From NCBI RefSeq assembly GCF_000612505.1, contig NZ_CP004078.1:2891252-2955251 (forward strand): 64,000 nt of DNA. The letters run 5' to 3'. Both the position numbers and the translations under genes were made by a program. Source of the DNA: Paenibacillus sabinae T27 (GTDB taxonomy: Bacteria > Bacillota > Bacilli > Paenibacillales > Paenibacillaceae). This document shows positions 33,079 to 40,948 of the stretch, piece after piece. Every line of letters begins with the position of its first letter. The first letter of the stretch is position 1. The notes beneath the pieces are model-generated. The model did no database searches, had not been told where the DNA came from, and saw only the letters and a program-made list of their open reading frames with translations.

Positions 33079-33944
33079 ACCATGTTAGTTTCAGCTATAT
33101 AAAGGGGCGTAGAAAGAAGCCGCATAACGGTCCATGGGTACTTCAGGATCTTAGCGTGACTGTGGAAAGCGGTGAAATGCTGGCTATTGCCGGAAAGTCC
33201 GGAGAAGGCAAATCGACGTTTCTGCAGCTGCTGAAAGGCTTTATCGCCCCTTCGTCCGGAACGATTCTGCTGGACGGCACCGATCCTCATCTCAATCGCC
33301 GGCCGGAGCTGTTCGACCGGATCGGCTTTATTTTTCAATATCCGGAGCATCAGCTGTTCGCGGCTACGGTCTTTGATGATATTGCATTCGGGCTCCGTCA
33401 CCGGAAGCTGGCTCCTGACGTTCAGGAGGAGAAAGTTCGCAAAGCTATGGCAGCGGTGGAGCTGGATTACGAAGCATTCAAGGACCGCAGTCCTTTCGAG
33501 CTCAGCGGAGGTGAGAAACGGCGCGTGGCAATAGCGGGAGTCGTTGTGCTGGAGCCCGAAGTGCTGATACTGGATGAGCCGACAGCTGGGCTGGATTGGC
33601 AGTCACGGTCCTCCCTCTTCAGACTCCTGCACTCGCTGAACAAAGAAGAGGGGATTACCGTCATATGGGTTAGCCATCAACTGGAGGAAATTCTGGAACA
33701 TGCCTCCCGCCTACTGGCGCTAAAACAGGGAGCCTTCCTAGCGGACGGCCCACCTTCCCGGCTGCTGTCCGACCCGGATGTCTTAACAGCCTTCGGATGG
33801 GAAGAACCTCCCGTTCTTACTGTTTCGCGTCTGCTTAGTGAGATCGGTGCAATTCCCGTGGGGACACTCCTCTCACCGTCTCAAGCGGCCGAAGCCGTGA
33901 GCGGCTTCCTGAACCGCCATGAAAATCTGCTGTATAGAAATTGA
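33063..33944 (+). CDS. ECF transporter ATPase EcfA2-like
   Basis: 293 residues. Walker A GKSGEGKST, Q-loop FQYPEHQLFA (ECF-type YPEHQ), signature LSGGEKRRVAIA, Walker B VLILDEPTAGLD, H-loop WVSHQ. Start at ATG 33063 with GAGG upstream, inside the end of EcfA1; the frame is open further upstream but there it shadows EcfA1. It is the partner of EcfA1 in this dedicated module. Confidence 0.94.
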   Translation: MQIRLNHVSFSYIKGRRKKPHNGPWVLQDLSVTVESGEMLAIAGKSGEGKSTFLQLLKGFIAPSSGTILLDGTDPHLNRRPELFDRIGFIFQYPEHQLFAATVFDDIAFGLRHRKLAPDVQEEKVRKAMAAVELDYEAFKDRSPFELSGGEKRRVAIAGVVVLEPEVLILDEPTAGLDWQSRSSLFRLLHSLNKEEGITVIWVSHQLEEILEHASRLLALKQGAFLADGPPSRLLSDPDVLTAFGWEEPPVLTVSRLLSEIGAIPVGTLLSPSQAAEAVSGFLNRHENLLYRN

Positions 33945-33955
33945 GGGAATGCTTT

Positions 33956-34747
33956 ATGTCCGTTAATGGTTTCTTGTTGTATCAGAAGAAAAATTCCTGG
34001 CTGGAGCGCTGGGACCCGCGGATGAAAATCATAGCTACGTTATTGTTCGGAGCCGCCCTGCTCCTGACGCATCAACCCGCGCTGAAAACAACTCAACTGG
34101 CGCTGCTGATCATAATGTGGGGCATTGCACGGCTGTCGTGGAAGATGCTGGCCGTCACGGTGCTCTCTTTGTCGATATTTTTTCTCTCGACGATGATTTA
34201 CCAGGCTGTGCTTACTCCAGCTCCAGGGGACATTATGTCTGAGTGGGGCTGGCTGCGCTTTTCCTCCGAAGGAGCGCTGAGAGGCGTGATGATGTGCGAG
34301 CAGATTGCCGGCATTGTTCTTCTGCTTTCATTGCTCGTCCGGACGACGTCACCAATTATTTTGGCGGAAGGCCTGGAAATTCTGCTAAATCCGCTGAAAA
34401 AATGGCGTTTGCCGGTTCATGAAGCCGTCATGATGTTCTCTATTGCGCTGCGGTTTCTTCCGATTCTCATCGAGGAGTTTGATAAAATCCGCAAAGCGCA
34501 ACTTGCCCGGGGAGGCGGCTTTCATCGCAGAGGAATCGCTTCACGCTTCGGCGGGGTCCTCCCGATGCTGATGCCGCTCTTCGTGATGTCCATCTTGCGC
34601 GCCAAGGATCTGGCTGTAGCGATGGAATCCCGCTGCTATCAAGGCGATGAGGGAAGAACACCGATCCGTATTTACCGATTCGGGCTCAGTGACTATGCGG
34701 TATTCATCTTTACCGTATTCAACCTGCTTCTTGTATTAATGATATAA
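33956..34747 (+). CDS. ECF transporter transmembrane protein EcfT
   Basis: 263 residues with five to six helices and two cytoplasmic coupling helices containing AQLARGGGF and AMESRCYQG. These correspond to the paired ARG motifs that contact the ATPases (the second is degenerate, SRC). ATG 33956 has GAGGG 8 nt upstream; a TTG at 33941 is in frame but unlikely. It completes a self-contained group-I-style ECF operon with a single S component. Confidence 0.92.
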   Translation: MSVNGFLLYQKKNSWLERWDPRMKIIATLLFGAALLLTHQPALKTTQLALLIIMWGIARLSWKMLAVTVLSLSIFFLSTMIYQAVLTPAPGDIMSEWGWLRFSSEGALRGVMMCEQIAGIVLLLSLLVRTTSPIILAEGLEILLNPLKKWRLPVHEAVMMFSIALRFLPILIEEFDKIRKAQLARGGGFHRRGIASRFGGVLPMLMPLFVMSILRAKDLAVAMESRCYQGDEGRTPIRIYRFGLSDYAVFIFTVFNLLLVLMI

Positions 34748-34754
34748 CAAAAAG

Positions 34755-34780
34755 AAGCTTCCGGCTTTCACCGGAAGCTT
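34755..34780. terminator. Bidirectional terminator
   Basis: AAGCTTCCGG-CTTTCA-CCGGAAGCTT, perfect 10-bp stem between convergent ecfT and the ABC-2 exporter. Confidence 0.88.
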
Positions 34781-34806
34781 ATTCTTCAAGTAACAGGTAG
34801 CGGCAT

Positions 34807-35592
34807 TCAAGACCCCGCCCCTTTATAACGACGCACTCCTCGGCTCCACACAAACAAGCCGATGCTGACAGCTATTGCGCCCATGACCGGCGTTAGCAGC
34901 GCCATCCGCGTCATCTCTTCCCGCTGAAGGAACAGCCCCGCCGGATAGACGCCAACGAAAGCGAACGGCAAAATCCACGTCAACAGCACCTGAATCGCCC
35001 GGTTGTACATCGTCACCGGATAGCGGCCGTAAGACTGGATGTTGTACATCAGCGGAATGATGCCTGTTGGCGCGTCCGAAAAGAATGACAACGCCGTCAG
35101 AGTTGTATAGATTCCCATATAAATGCCCGTAGCGCTGATCGTCAGCAGAATTAACGCTGGAATTGTCCACCACTCGAACGGCAGCCCCAAATTCAGGCCG
35201 CTTACCGCCATAATAAGCAGTCCGATCAGCGAGCCGATCAGCGAGGGCGGGTCCACATTTTCCAGAAATATCTGAAACAGATTGTGGGCGGGACGCGTTA
35301 AAATACGGTCCATTTCCCCTTTAACGATATAACGCTCGCTGAAATTCCACATATTCACGAAACAGGCGAACACACCCCAAGGCACCATGAAGAAGCCGTA
35401 GACGAAGACAACCTCGTTCTGACTCCAGCCGGCCAGGCTGTTCGTATGCATAAAGATAACGAAAATAAATACCAGATTCGTCACCTGAAATAAAAGATCC
35501 GAGATTACCTCTACCCAAAAATCCGCGCGGTAGGTGAGCCGGGTCTTCATGTAATTTTTCAAATATTCGGACAGCAGTCCCAAATGGTACAT
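34807..35592 (-). CDS. ABC-2 family permease, second subunit
   Basis: 261 residues, six helices. LTYRADFWVEVISDLLFQVTNLVFIFVI, VFVYGFFMVPWGVF and RPAHNLFQIFLENVDPPS match the ABC-2 permease type found as a pair with one ATPase (PF06182-like). It is the third gene of the operon, 7 bp after permease one. Probably exports a lipid-like or antibiotic compound; no substrate is indicated. Confidence 0.88.
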   Translation of the reverse strand: MYHLGLLSEYLKNYMKTRLTYRADFWVEVISDLLFQVTNLVFIFVIFMHTNSLAGWSQNEVVFVYGFFMVPWGVFACFVNMWNFSERYIVKGEMDRILTRPAHNLFQIFLENVDPPSLIGSLIGLLIMAVSGLNLGLPFEWWTIPALILLTISATGIYMGIYTTLTALSFFSDAPTGIIPLMYNIQSYGRYPVTMYNRAIQVLLTWILPFAFVGVYPAGLFLQREEMTRMALLTPVMGAIAVSIGLFVWSRGVRRYKGAGS

Positions 35593-35599
35593 CTCTTCA

Positions 35600-36487
35600 T
35601 CAACCTCCCTGCACGAACAGACGCTGCCGCGCCGCGCGATATAACCAGAACAGCGGAATCAGCAGAAGCGCAAACCAGATGAGCTGAACGCCAAACACAT
35701 TCCAAATCCCCACACCCTGCACCCGACCGGTAAAGACAGAGCCCGGCAAATAGGTAATCGCCTGAAACGGCAGCAGTTTGAGAATGGCGGACAGCCAACC
35801 CGGGAACAGACTGATCGGAATGATCAGACCGGAGAACAGATCGACGACGACGCGCTTCATGCGCATCAGCCCTTCGTTATTCTCCACGAAAAATGCCAGC
35901 AGGCCGGTAATGACGTTAAGCTGTGAATTGATCAGGAAGCTGAAGAAGAGCATAACCAAAAAGCCTGCCCACGCCGCAGGATCATGCGGCAGACGCACCG
36001 GAAACAGCAGCATGGCAAGCGCCATGCCAGGGATCATAAACAGCATAAAGCGGAACATTCCCTCTCCGAGACCCTGCATCATTTTGGCAAGCACATAATT
36101 GTAGGGCCTGATAAACTGGATGGCAATGCTCCCGTCGCGTATATCGCTCGAGATCTCTCTGTCGAGATTATTGAAATAGAACGCCCTGGCCATCCAGGAG
36201 ACGGCCACATAAGTCGTCATCTGCGATGCGGTGAAGCCGCCGAGCGACTCCCCCTGCCCGTAAATGGCCTTCCAGGTGAAATAATTGACGCCAATGTTAA
36301 GAGAATAGATCAGGATGCCTGTGTAATAGTTCAGCCGGTAAGCCAGCATGGTCAAAAAGCGGATACGGATAAAATCGAAATATGCCTGAAGCAGCAGCCT
36401 TCGCTCGGACCTCTTATCCCGCTGTCCTTCCACTCCCGCGTCCCGGTTCCCCCGTGGGGACCCCGCTTCCGAAAGTGCATTAAACAT
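35600..36487 (-). CDS. ABC-2 family permease, first subunit
   Basis: 295 residues. ATG 36487 chosen: GGAAGGAG lies 6 nt upstream and the gene then overlaps the ATPase stop by 8 bp. A charged N-terminal tail of about 30 residues (GSPRGNRDAGVEGQRDKRSERR) precedes six helices. RPYNYVLAKMMQGLGEGMFRF and LINSQLNVITGLLAFFVENNEG mark the same family as the second permease. The two likely form a heterodimer. Confidence 0.88.
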   Translation of the reverse strand: MFNALSEAGSPRGNRDAGVEGQRDKRSERRLLLQAYFDFIRIRFLTMLAYRLNYYTGILIYSLNIGVNYFTWKAIYGQGESLGGFTASQMTTYVAVSWMARAFYFNNLDREISSDIRDGSIAIQFIRPYNYVLAKMMQGLGEGMFRFMLFMIPGMALAMLLFPVRLPHDPAAWAGFLVMLFFSFLINSQLNVITGLLAFFVENNEGLMRMKRVVVDLFSGLIIPISLFPGWLSAILKLLPFQAITYLPGSVFTGRVQGVGIWNVFGVQLIWFALLLIPLFWLYRAARQRLFVQGG

Positions 36488-37532
36488 GTCCGGCTCCTTC
36501 CCGAGGCAGCCCCGCATTCGCCTCTTCCGCTTTATTCGCGGACCCGGACTGGTAAATACTCCGGACAATATCGTCCGTATTCGTTTCGATGATCTTGATA
36601 TCCGTAATATCGGCTTGTCCGACGACCCGGCCGAGCACGTCCGATACGTTCAGCTCCAGCGGTATCCACACCGTGGCGGCCAGAGGGTTCTCTGCGGTCC
36701 ATTTTACAGGCATCCCTTCCGTCAGCAGCTCCAGACGATCAAGCTTCGTGGCGGTTCCGAACTGGAAGGCCACCTCGCGGCCGGTACCCCAGCGCTGCTT
36801 CAGCTCCTCGAGCCCGCCGTCATAAATAATGCTTCCGTCATCAAGCATAATCACCCGCGAACACAGTGCCTCAATGTCCTGCAGGTCATGGGTGGTAAGC
36901 AGAATCGTCGTACCGTGCTCACGGTTCATATCTTTGAGGAACGAGCGGATTTCTGACTTGACCACAATATCCAGGCCAATCGTCGGTTCGTCAAGAAACA
37001 CGATGGACGGATTGTGCAGCAGGGCCGCCACCAGCTCGCAGCGCATCCGCTGACCGAGACTTAGCTTGCGGACAGGGCGGTTCAAGAGATCCTGCAGCTC
37101 AAGCCTCTCGACCAATTCGTCCAGCCGCTTTTTATAATCGGCCTCATCCACGCGGTACACCTTGCGCAGAAGCTCGAACGATTCGACCACGCCGATATCC
37201 CACCAGAGCTGGCTGCGCTGGCCGAACACGACGCCGATGTTGCGGACGAATTTCTCGCGCTCTTCGTAAGGGACGTATCCCCCGACAGTCAGGTGGCCGG
37301 AGGTCGGCACCAGGATGCCGGTCAGCATCTTGATCGTCGTTGACTTGCCGGCACCGTTCTCGCCGATATATCCGCAGATTTCTCCCTCCGGAATTTGGAA
37401 CGAGATATCCTTGACCGCGGCCACTTCGCTGTATTCCCGCTTAAACAAATCAACGAAGGCCCCTTTGAGGCCTCCGCGGTTTTTTTGCACTTTGAAGGTT
37501 TTTCGTAAATCTCGTACATCAATAGCCGCCAT
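36480..37532 (-). CDS. ABC-2 exporter ATP-binding protein
   Basis: 350 residues. Walker A GENGAGKSTT, Q-loop FGQRSQLWWD (typical of the DrrA/NatA-related subgroup with PF06182 permeases), signature LSLGQRMRCELV (LSLGQ instead of LSGGQ), Walker B IVFLDEPTIGLD, H-loop TTHD. A C-terminal domain of about 100 residues ends with a charged tail. It is first in an ATPase-permease-permease operon. GAGAGGTAG precedes the ATG. Confidence 0.93.
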   Translation of the reverse strand: MAAIDVRDLRKTFKVQKNRGGLKGAFVDLFKREYSEVAAVKDISFQIPEGEICGYIGENGAGKSTTIKMLTGILVPTSGHLTVGGYVPYEEREKFVRNIGVVFGQRSQLWWDIGVVESFELLRKVYRVDEADYKKRLDELVERLELQDLLNRPVRKLSLGQRMRCELVAALLHNPSIVFLDEPTIGLDIVVKSEIRSFLKDMNREHGTTILLTTHDLQDIEALCSRVIMLDDGSIIYDGGLEELKQRWGTGREVAFQFGTATKLDRLELLTEGMPVKWTAENPLAATVWIPLELNVSDVLGRVVGQADITDIKIIETNTDDIVRSIYQSGSANKAEEANAGLPREGAGHV

Positions 37533-37618
37533 AATCTACCTCTCATACAATTTAGTTCACTCAAAGGCCATTATAAAGGAACAGGCCCAAAAGCACCACC
37601 CTTTAAGGTTGCGGCCCT

Positions 37619-38398
37619 TTACCGTGCAATCGTTCCCGGCAGCGAATCCCCGTCCTGCGCTTCAAGATGGCCGGAGCGGAGCACTTTCGTGCGCAAATAT
37701 TTCTCATTAAAAACGGACACATCGCCCCACAGCGGCACCCGTTTCACCGCGTTCATCCCGGCAGCCTTCAAGGCTTTCAGTTTCTTGGGATTGTTCGTGA
37801 TCAGCGTTACCGGCTTGCTGCGCAGGCGCTGAAGCACGCTGATGGCATCCGTATAGCTTCGGGAATCGTCTTCAAAGCCCAGCTCCAGGTTCGCTTCCAC
37901 TGTATCAAAGCCTTCTTCCTGCAGAAGGTAAGCCATCGCCTTGCTGAACAGACCGATGCCTCTTCCCTCATGATTGGCCAGATAAAATAGAGCGCCAGAG
38001 CCGTTCTCCACGATCATCTTCATCGACTGGTGAAGCTGGTAGCCGCAGTCGCAGCGCTTGCTGCCAAAAATATCACCCGTATGGCAGATACTGTGCATCC
38101 GGATCAGCGCGTTGTCGGCATGCTCGAAATCCCCATACACCAGTACGCTGGATTGCTGGCTGTCCGCAAGCTTCATTCCGGCCAGACGGCCAATCAGCTT
38201 CTCCGTCATATCTTCACCCGCAAGCTCCTGACGCTCTTCGTCCGTTACATGGAGCCAGCTGTACCACTTGAAAGTCACCGTCTCTCCGTTCAGGTTCACC
38301 GGCAGTGTGATCGGCCCGACCAGAATGTTGGCGGAATCGTTCAGATCAATGGTTTGGATTTTATTTTTCAGTATAGATACAATCTCAGGTTTGATCAT
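37619..38398 (-). CDS. GTP cyclohydrolase II-like protein
   Basis: 259 residues from ATG 38398 (GAGGAAGG upstream). The GTPCHII core is clear: zinc ligands Cys105, Cys116 and Cys118 (HSICHTGDIFGSKRCDC), HEGRGIGLFSKAMAY and the GTP-site LGFEDDSRSY, LITNNPKKLKAL. An extra N-terminal segment of about 80 residues is longer than in standard RibA. It catalyses GTP ring opening in riboflavin or deazaflavin-like routes. No other rib gene is near; it is divergent from an HxlR regulator, suggesting an inducible specialised role. Confidence 0.88.
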   Translation of the reverse strand: MIKPEIVSILKNKIQTIDLNDSANILVGPITLPVNLNGETVTFKWYSWLHVTDEERQELAGEDMTEKLIGRLAGMKLADSQQSSVLVYGDFEHADNALIRMHSICHTGDIFGSKRCDCGYQLHQSMKMIVENGSGALFYLANHEGRGIGLFSKAMAYLLQEEGFDTVEANLELGFEDDSRSYTDAISVLQRLRSKPVTLITNNPKKLKALKAAGMNAVKRVPLWGDVSVFNEKYLRTKVLRSGHLEAQDGDSLPGTIAR

Positions 38399-38485
38399 GA
38401 GCGCACCTTCCTCGTTTGTGTAGTTCATTATAATCGGCCGCTCGCAGCAGAGTCGATTTATTTTAAATTCGAGTAACTATTTGTA

Positions 38486-38565
38486 AGTAAGTTTATCATT
38501 GTAATATATATTCGTCAAGTTATAATATATATATAAATATTTATAATTACTTATAGTAAGTTTAT
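38486..38565. promoter_or_regulatory. Repeated operator-like sites between the GTPCHII and HxlR genes
   Basis: AGTAAGTTTAT occurs exactly at 38486-38496 and 38555-38565. TTATAATTACTTATAGTAAG also contains ACTTATAGTAAG, a partial dyad. The sites flank an extremely AT-rich divergent promoter region and fit HxlR binding. Confidence 0.5.
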
Positions 38566-38573
38566 GTTATAAT
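38565..38573 (+). promoter_or_regulatory. Extended -10 promoter of hxlR
   Basis: TGTTATAAT, about 19 nt before the HxlR-family ATG. The second AGTAAGTTTAT copy overlaps it, consistent with autorepression. Confidence 0.6.
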
Positions 38574-38591
38574 GAAGGCTGAGGTGATGGT

Positions 38592-38924
38592 ATGAAAAAT
38601 TTTGAAATGTGCCCCCGCTTTGAAAAAGCAGTCGATCTGCTCAGCAAGCGTTGGGTCGCCCTGATCGTATTCGTATTGATTCCCGGCCCATGCCGGTTTG
38701 GCGAAATTGAAAGCTGCTTGTCCAATCTCAGCGGCAAAGTGCTGTCCGACCGTTTGAAGGAGCTGGAAAATGAAGGCATTGTTCAAAGAACCGTCTATCC
38801 CGAAATTCCGGTAAGAATCGAGTACTCGCTGACTCCGAAGGGAACCGCGCTGGCACCTATTTTGAAGGAGATCGGCAATTGGTCCTCGGATTGGGTCGAG
38901 CTTGAAGCCAAATGCACTTCGTAA
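38592..38924 (+). CDS. HxlR-family regulator
   Basis: 110 residues, MarR-like winged helix of the HxlR type: CPRFEKAVDLLSKRWVALIVFVL, FGEIESCLSNLSGKVLSDRLKELENEGIV and YSLTPKGTALAPIL. A conserved N-terminal Cys (Cys7) is often redox- or aldehyde-sensing in this family. GAGGTG precedes the ATG. It is divergent from the GTPCHII-like gene and ends in a strong terminator. Confidence 0.92.
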   Translation: MKNFEMCPRFEKAVDLLSKRWVALIVFVLIPGPCRFGEIESCLSNLSGKVLSDRLKELENEGIVQRTVYPEIPVRIEYSLTPKGTALAPILKEIGNWSSDWVELEAKCTS

Positions 38925-38938
38925 CCGGATAGACATAA

Positions 38939-38985
38939 AATAACGCCCTTTTGATTCCTTGTATGGAAATTAAAGGGCGTTATTT
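38939..38985 (+). terminator. Terminator after hxlR
   Basis: AATAACGCCCTTT/AAAGGGCGTTATT stem, then TTAAT. Confidence 0.85.
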
Positions 38986-39157
38986 AATATAAAGTATTCG
39001 GATTAATAGCAGTACAATGGTAGGAATATCCATAATTATGTCATATTATAGAATTATTTTATGTCGATATTCATATTCAAGCGTTGAAAACGACGGGGAA
39101 ATATAGTAATTTAAAGGAGTGAAGCAAACTACTAATGAATAGAGAGGCGGAGTTATT

Positions 39158-39373
39158 ATGGAAAGTATGTGTATGGAAATGATGATGACGATGTGTATGG
39201 AAGACATGATGGCTAAGATGAAATGCATGAAAATGTGCATGGAAAAAATGTCAAAGATGGACGGCATGGAATCCATGGACATGGAAATGATGATGACAAA
39301 AATGCAAGACTGCGATGAAATGATGACAATGTGTATGACTATGATGCGTGAATGCATGCCTATGTCTAAATAA
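39158..39373 (+). CDS. Methionine/cysteine-rich small protein, 71 residues
   Basis: Composition is extreme: 31 Met and 7 Cys in 71 residues, with Glu, Asp, Lys and Thr making up most of the rest and no aromatic, Leu, Ile or Val residue. It contains an internal duplication (MESMCMEMMMT at 1-11 and MESMDMEMMMT at 37-47). GGCGGAG lies 7-8 nt before the ATG and a hairpin terminator follows, so it is a real transcription unit. A 15-codon ORF (ATG 39135, AAAGGAGTG upstream) overlaps its start in another frame. Met and Cys clusters suggest Cu(I) or other soft-metal binding, or a methionine/sulfur store. No family recognised. Confidence 0.8.
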   Translation: MESMCMEMMMTMCMEDMMAKMKCMKMCMEKMSKMDGMESMDMEMMMTKMQDCDEMMTMCMTMMRECMPMSK

Positions 39374-39394
39374 TTGTATCAAAAGATTCCAGTC

Positions 39395-39427
39395 TTGGCA
39401 GAGCAGACAACTGCATGCCAATTTTTT
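39395..39427 (+). terminator. Terminator after the Met-rich gene
   Basis: TTGGCAGAGCAG/CTGC-TGCCAA hairpin followed by T6. Confidence 0.85.
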
Positions 39428-39453
39428 ATGCCCTTTTTTAGGCTTTCTCAATT

Positions 39454-39771
39454 CTAGTAACGCGCATGAATATATTTATCTTGAAGCTTTTTAGCCAAAG
39501 AAATTCTCTCCAGTTTAAGCTCCCAGACCCGCTCTCTCCACGCTCTCGCTTGATTATCGCTCCCGCCGTTTCTCAGCTTCTCGAACAATTCCAGCAAAAC
39601 CGCATTGATATCGTCAAAACGGATCCACATTTCTTTAATCTTCTGTTCACGAATTTCAGCCTCTGTCATGCTCTTCAGCTGCTGCAAGGTTTGGATGAGT
39701 TCGGCCTGCCACTGGGCATCGCCAATTTGCTTCGCATAATTATATAAGTCCAGGTAATCATCGACAGACAT
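39454..39771 (-). CDS. Small helical protein of unknown function
   Basis: 105 residues from ATG 39771 (GAGGAG 8 nt upstream). MSVDDYLDLYNYAKQIGDAQWQAELIQTLQQLK is followed by a long charged helical stretch (MTEAEIREQKIKEMWIRFDD). It is predicted all-alpha and possibly coiled coil, with no Cys. It has its own sigma-A promoter. I do not recognise a family. Confidence 0.75.
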   Translation of the reverse strand: MSVDDYLDLYNYAKQIGDAQWQAELIQTLQQLKSMTEAEIREQKIKEMWIRFDDINAVLLELFEKLRNGGSDNQARAWRERVWELKLERISLAKKLQDKYIHARY

Positions 39772-39804
39772 TTCTACATCTCCTCGTTTTTCTTTATACC
39801 AAGT

Positions 39805-39832
39805 ATTATACTCGGTATTATAGATATTGCAA
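39805..39832 (-). promoter_or_regulatory. Sigma-A promoter of the 105-residue protein gene
   Basis: TTGCAA (39827-39832), 16 bp, TATAAT (39805-39810) on the minus strand. Confidence 0.8.
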
Positions 39833-39840
39833 TACCTTTC

Positions 39841-39876
39841 TAAAAAAAGTAAAACCGCCCTCACTGGGAGAGCGGA
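39841..39876 (-). terminator. Terminator after the BceS-like kinase
   Basis: CCGCTCTCCC-AGT-GAGGGCGG hairpin then TTTTACTTTTTTT on the minus strand. Confidence 0.82.
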
Positions 39877-39889
39877 TAATTTGGATTAT

Positions 39890-40948
39890 TCATTGGTTGT
39901 GTTGCCTTAAATTCTTACGGAGTCCGTCCAACGGGAGGAAGAGCGAGAAGGTGCTGCCTCTGCCCGGGGCCGATGCCGTTTTGATGTATCCCCCTTGCTC
40001 GGTGATGATTTTGCGGGTCAGATACAGTCCCAGACCGACACCTTCGGCCTCCCGGACATTCGTCCCTCGATAGAACCGCTTAAAAATCTCATTCAGTTCA
40101 TCGGGCGGTATTCCCTGTCCGTTATCGGCGATATCGATTCTGGCGAACAAATCGTACGCGGTTAGCGTAACCGTGATACATCCGTCCGCCTCCGTGTATT
40201 TCACCGCGTTATCGATCACGTTATACACCGCCTCGGCCGTCCATTTGACATCATGGGGAAGCACGATCCCCTGTCGGCCCTTCCATTCAATCGTTACATT
40301 CTTACTCTCAGCTGCGGGAAAGGCCTGCCTAATGGCGACAAGAACCGTATTGCCTAGGTCTTTGGCTTCCTTATCAATCGAGATAATCCCGGACTCGAGT
40401 CGCGATAATTGAATCAGACTGTCGAGCAGCCACGCCAGCTTGTCGGTCTGGCTTTTTAATCGGCGGGTAAACTCCGGGCGTTGTTCAGGTGATAATCCGG
40501 AGTCGTCAAGCAGGCTGCTGTACATGGCTAAATTGGCTAGAGGCGTCTTGAGCTGGTGGGAGATATCCGAGATCAATGATTTGATCTCCCTGTTTTCCTG
40601 AAGATACCGTTCTCTCTGCGCGGACAAAATCCCCGTCAGTTGGATCACCTGGCTCTGCAGCTTGGACAGCAATGTGTCTTCGGTTGTGGAAAACACCTCC
40701 TGTTCCCTCCGGTGAATGAGGCCCTGGATCATTTCGGACAGCTGTTCAAGAGCGTTCTCTGTTCTTCTGCGGACGGAAAGCACGAAGCCCGTACATATCG
40801 CGGCCGAGCTTGCCAGATAGACGAAGCTGCCGATCAGGACCGGAGTCTCTGGACGGAAACGGAGCAGCAGTAAGGCATACAGGGCGGATATCAAGGCAAA
40901 AACCGCTGTCCAGCAAATAATGAGCGTCCGGAATGGATTATTCTTCAT
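39890..40948 (-). CDS. Intramembrane-sensing histidine kinase (BceS-like)
   Basis: 352 residues. Two helices (8-30 and 37-58) are separated by only a handful of residues, so there is almost no extracellular sensor, the mark of kinases that sense through a partner ABC transporter. DHp motif SDISHQLKTPLANL with His131, then N box (VIDNAVKYT), G1 (DNGQGIP) and G2 (GVGLGLYL). Its ATG overlaps the regulator stop (ATGA). It is last in the ATPase-permease-regulator-kinase cluster. Confidence 0.92.
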   Translation of the reverse strand: MKNNPFRTLIICWTAVFALISALYALLLLRFRPETPVLIGSFVYLASSAAICTGFVLSVRRRTENALEQLSEMIQGLIHRREQEVFSTTEDTLLSKLQSQVIQLTGILSAQRERYLQENREIKSLISDISHQLKTPLANLAMYSSLLDDSGLSPEQRPEFTRRLKSQTDKLAWLLDSLIQLSRLESGIISIDKEAKDLGNTVLVAIRQAFPAAESKNVTIEWKGRQGIVLPHDVKWTAEAVYNVIDNAVKYTEADGCITVTLTAYDLFARIDIADNGQGIPPDELNEIFKRFYRGTNVREAEGVGLGLYLTRKIITEQGGYIKTASAPGRGSTFSLFLPLDGLRKNLRQHNQ

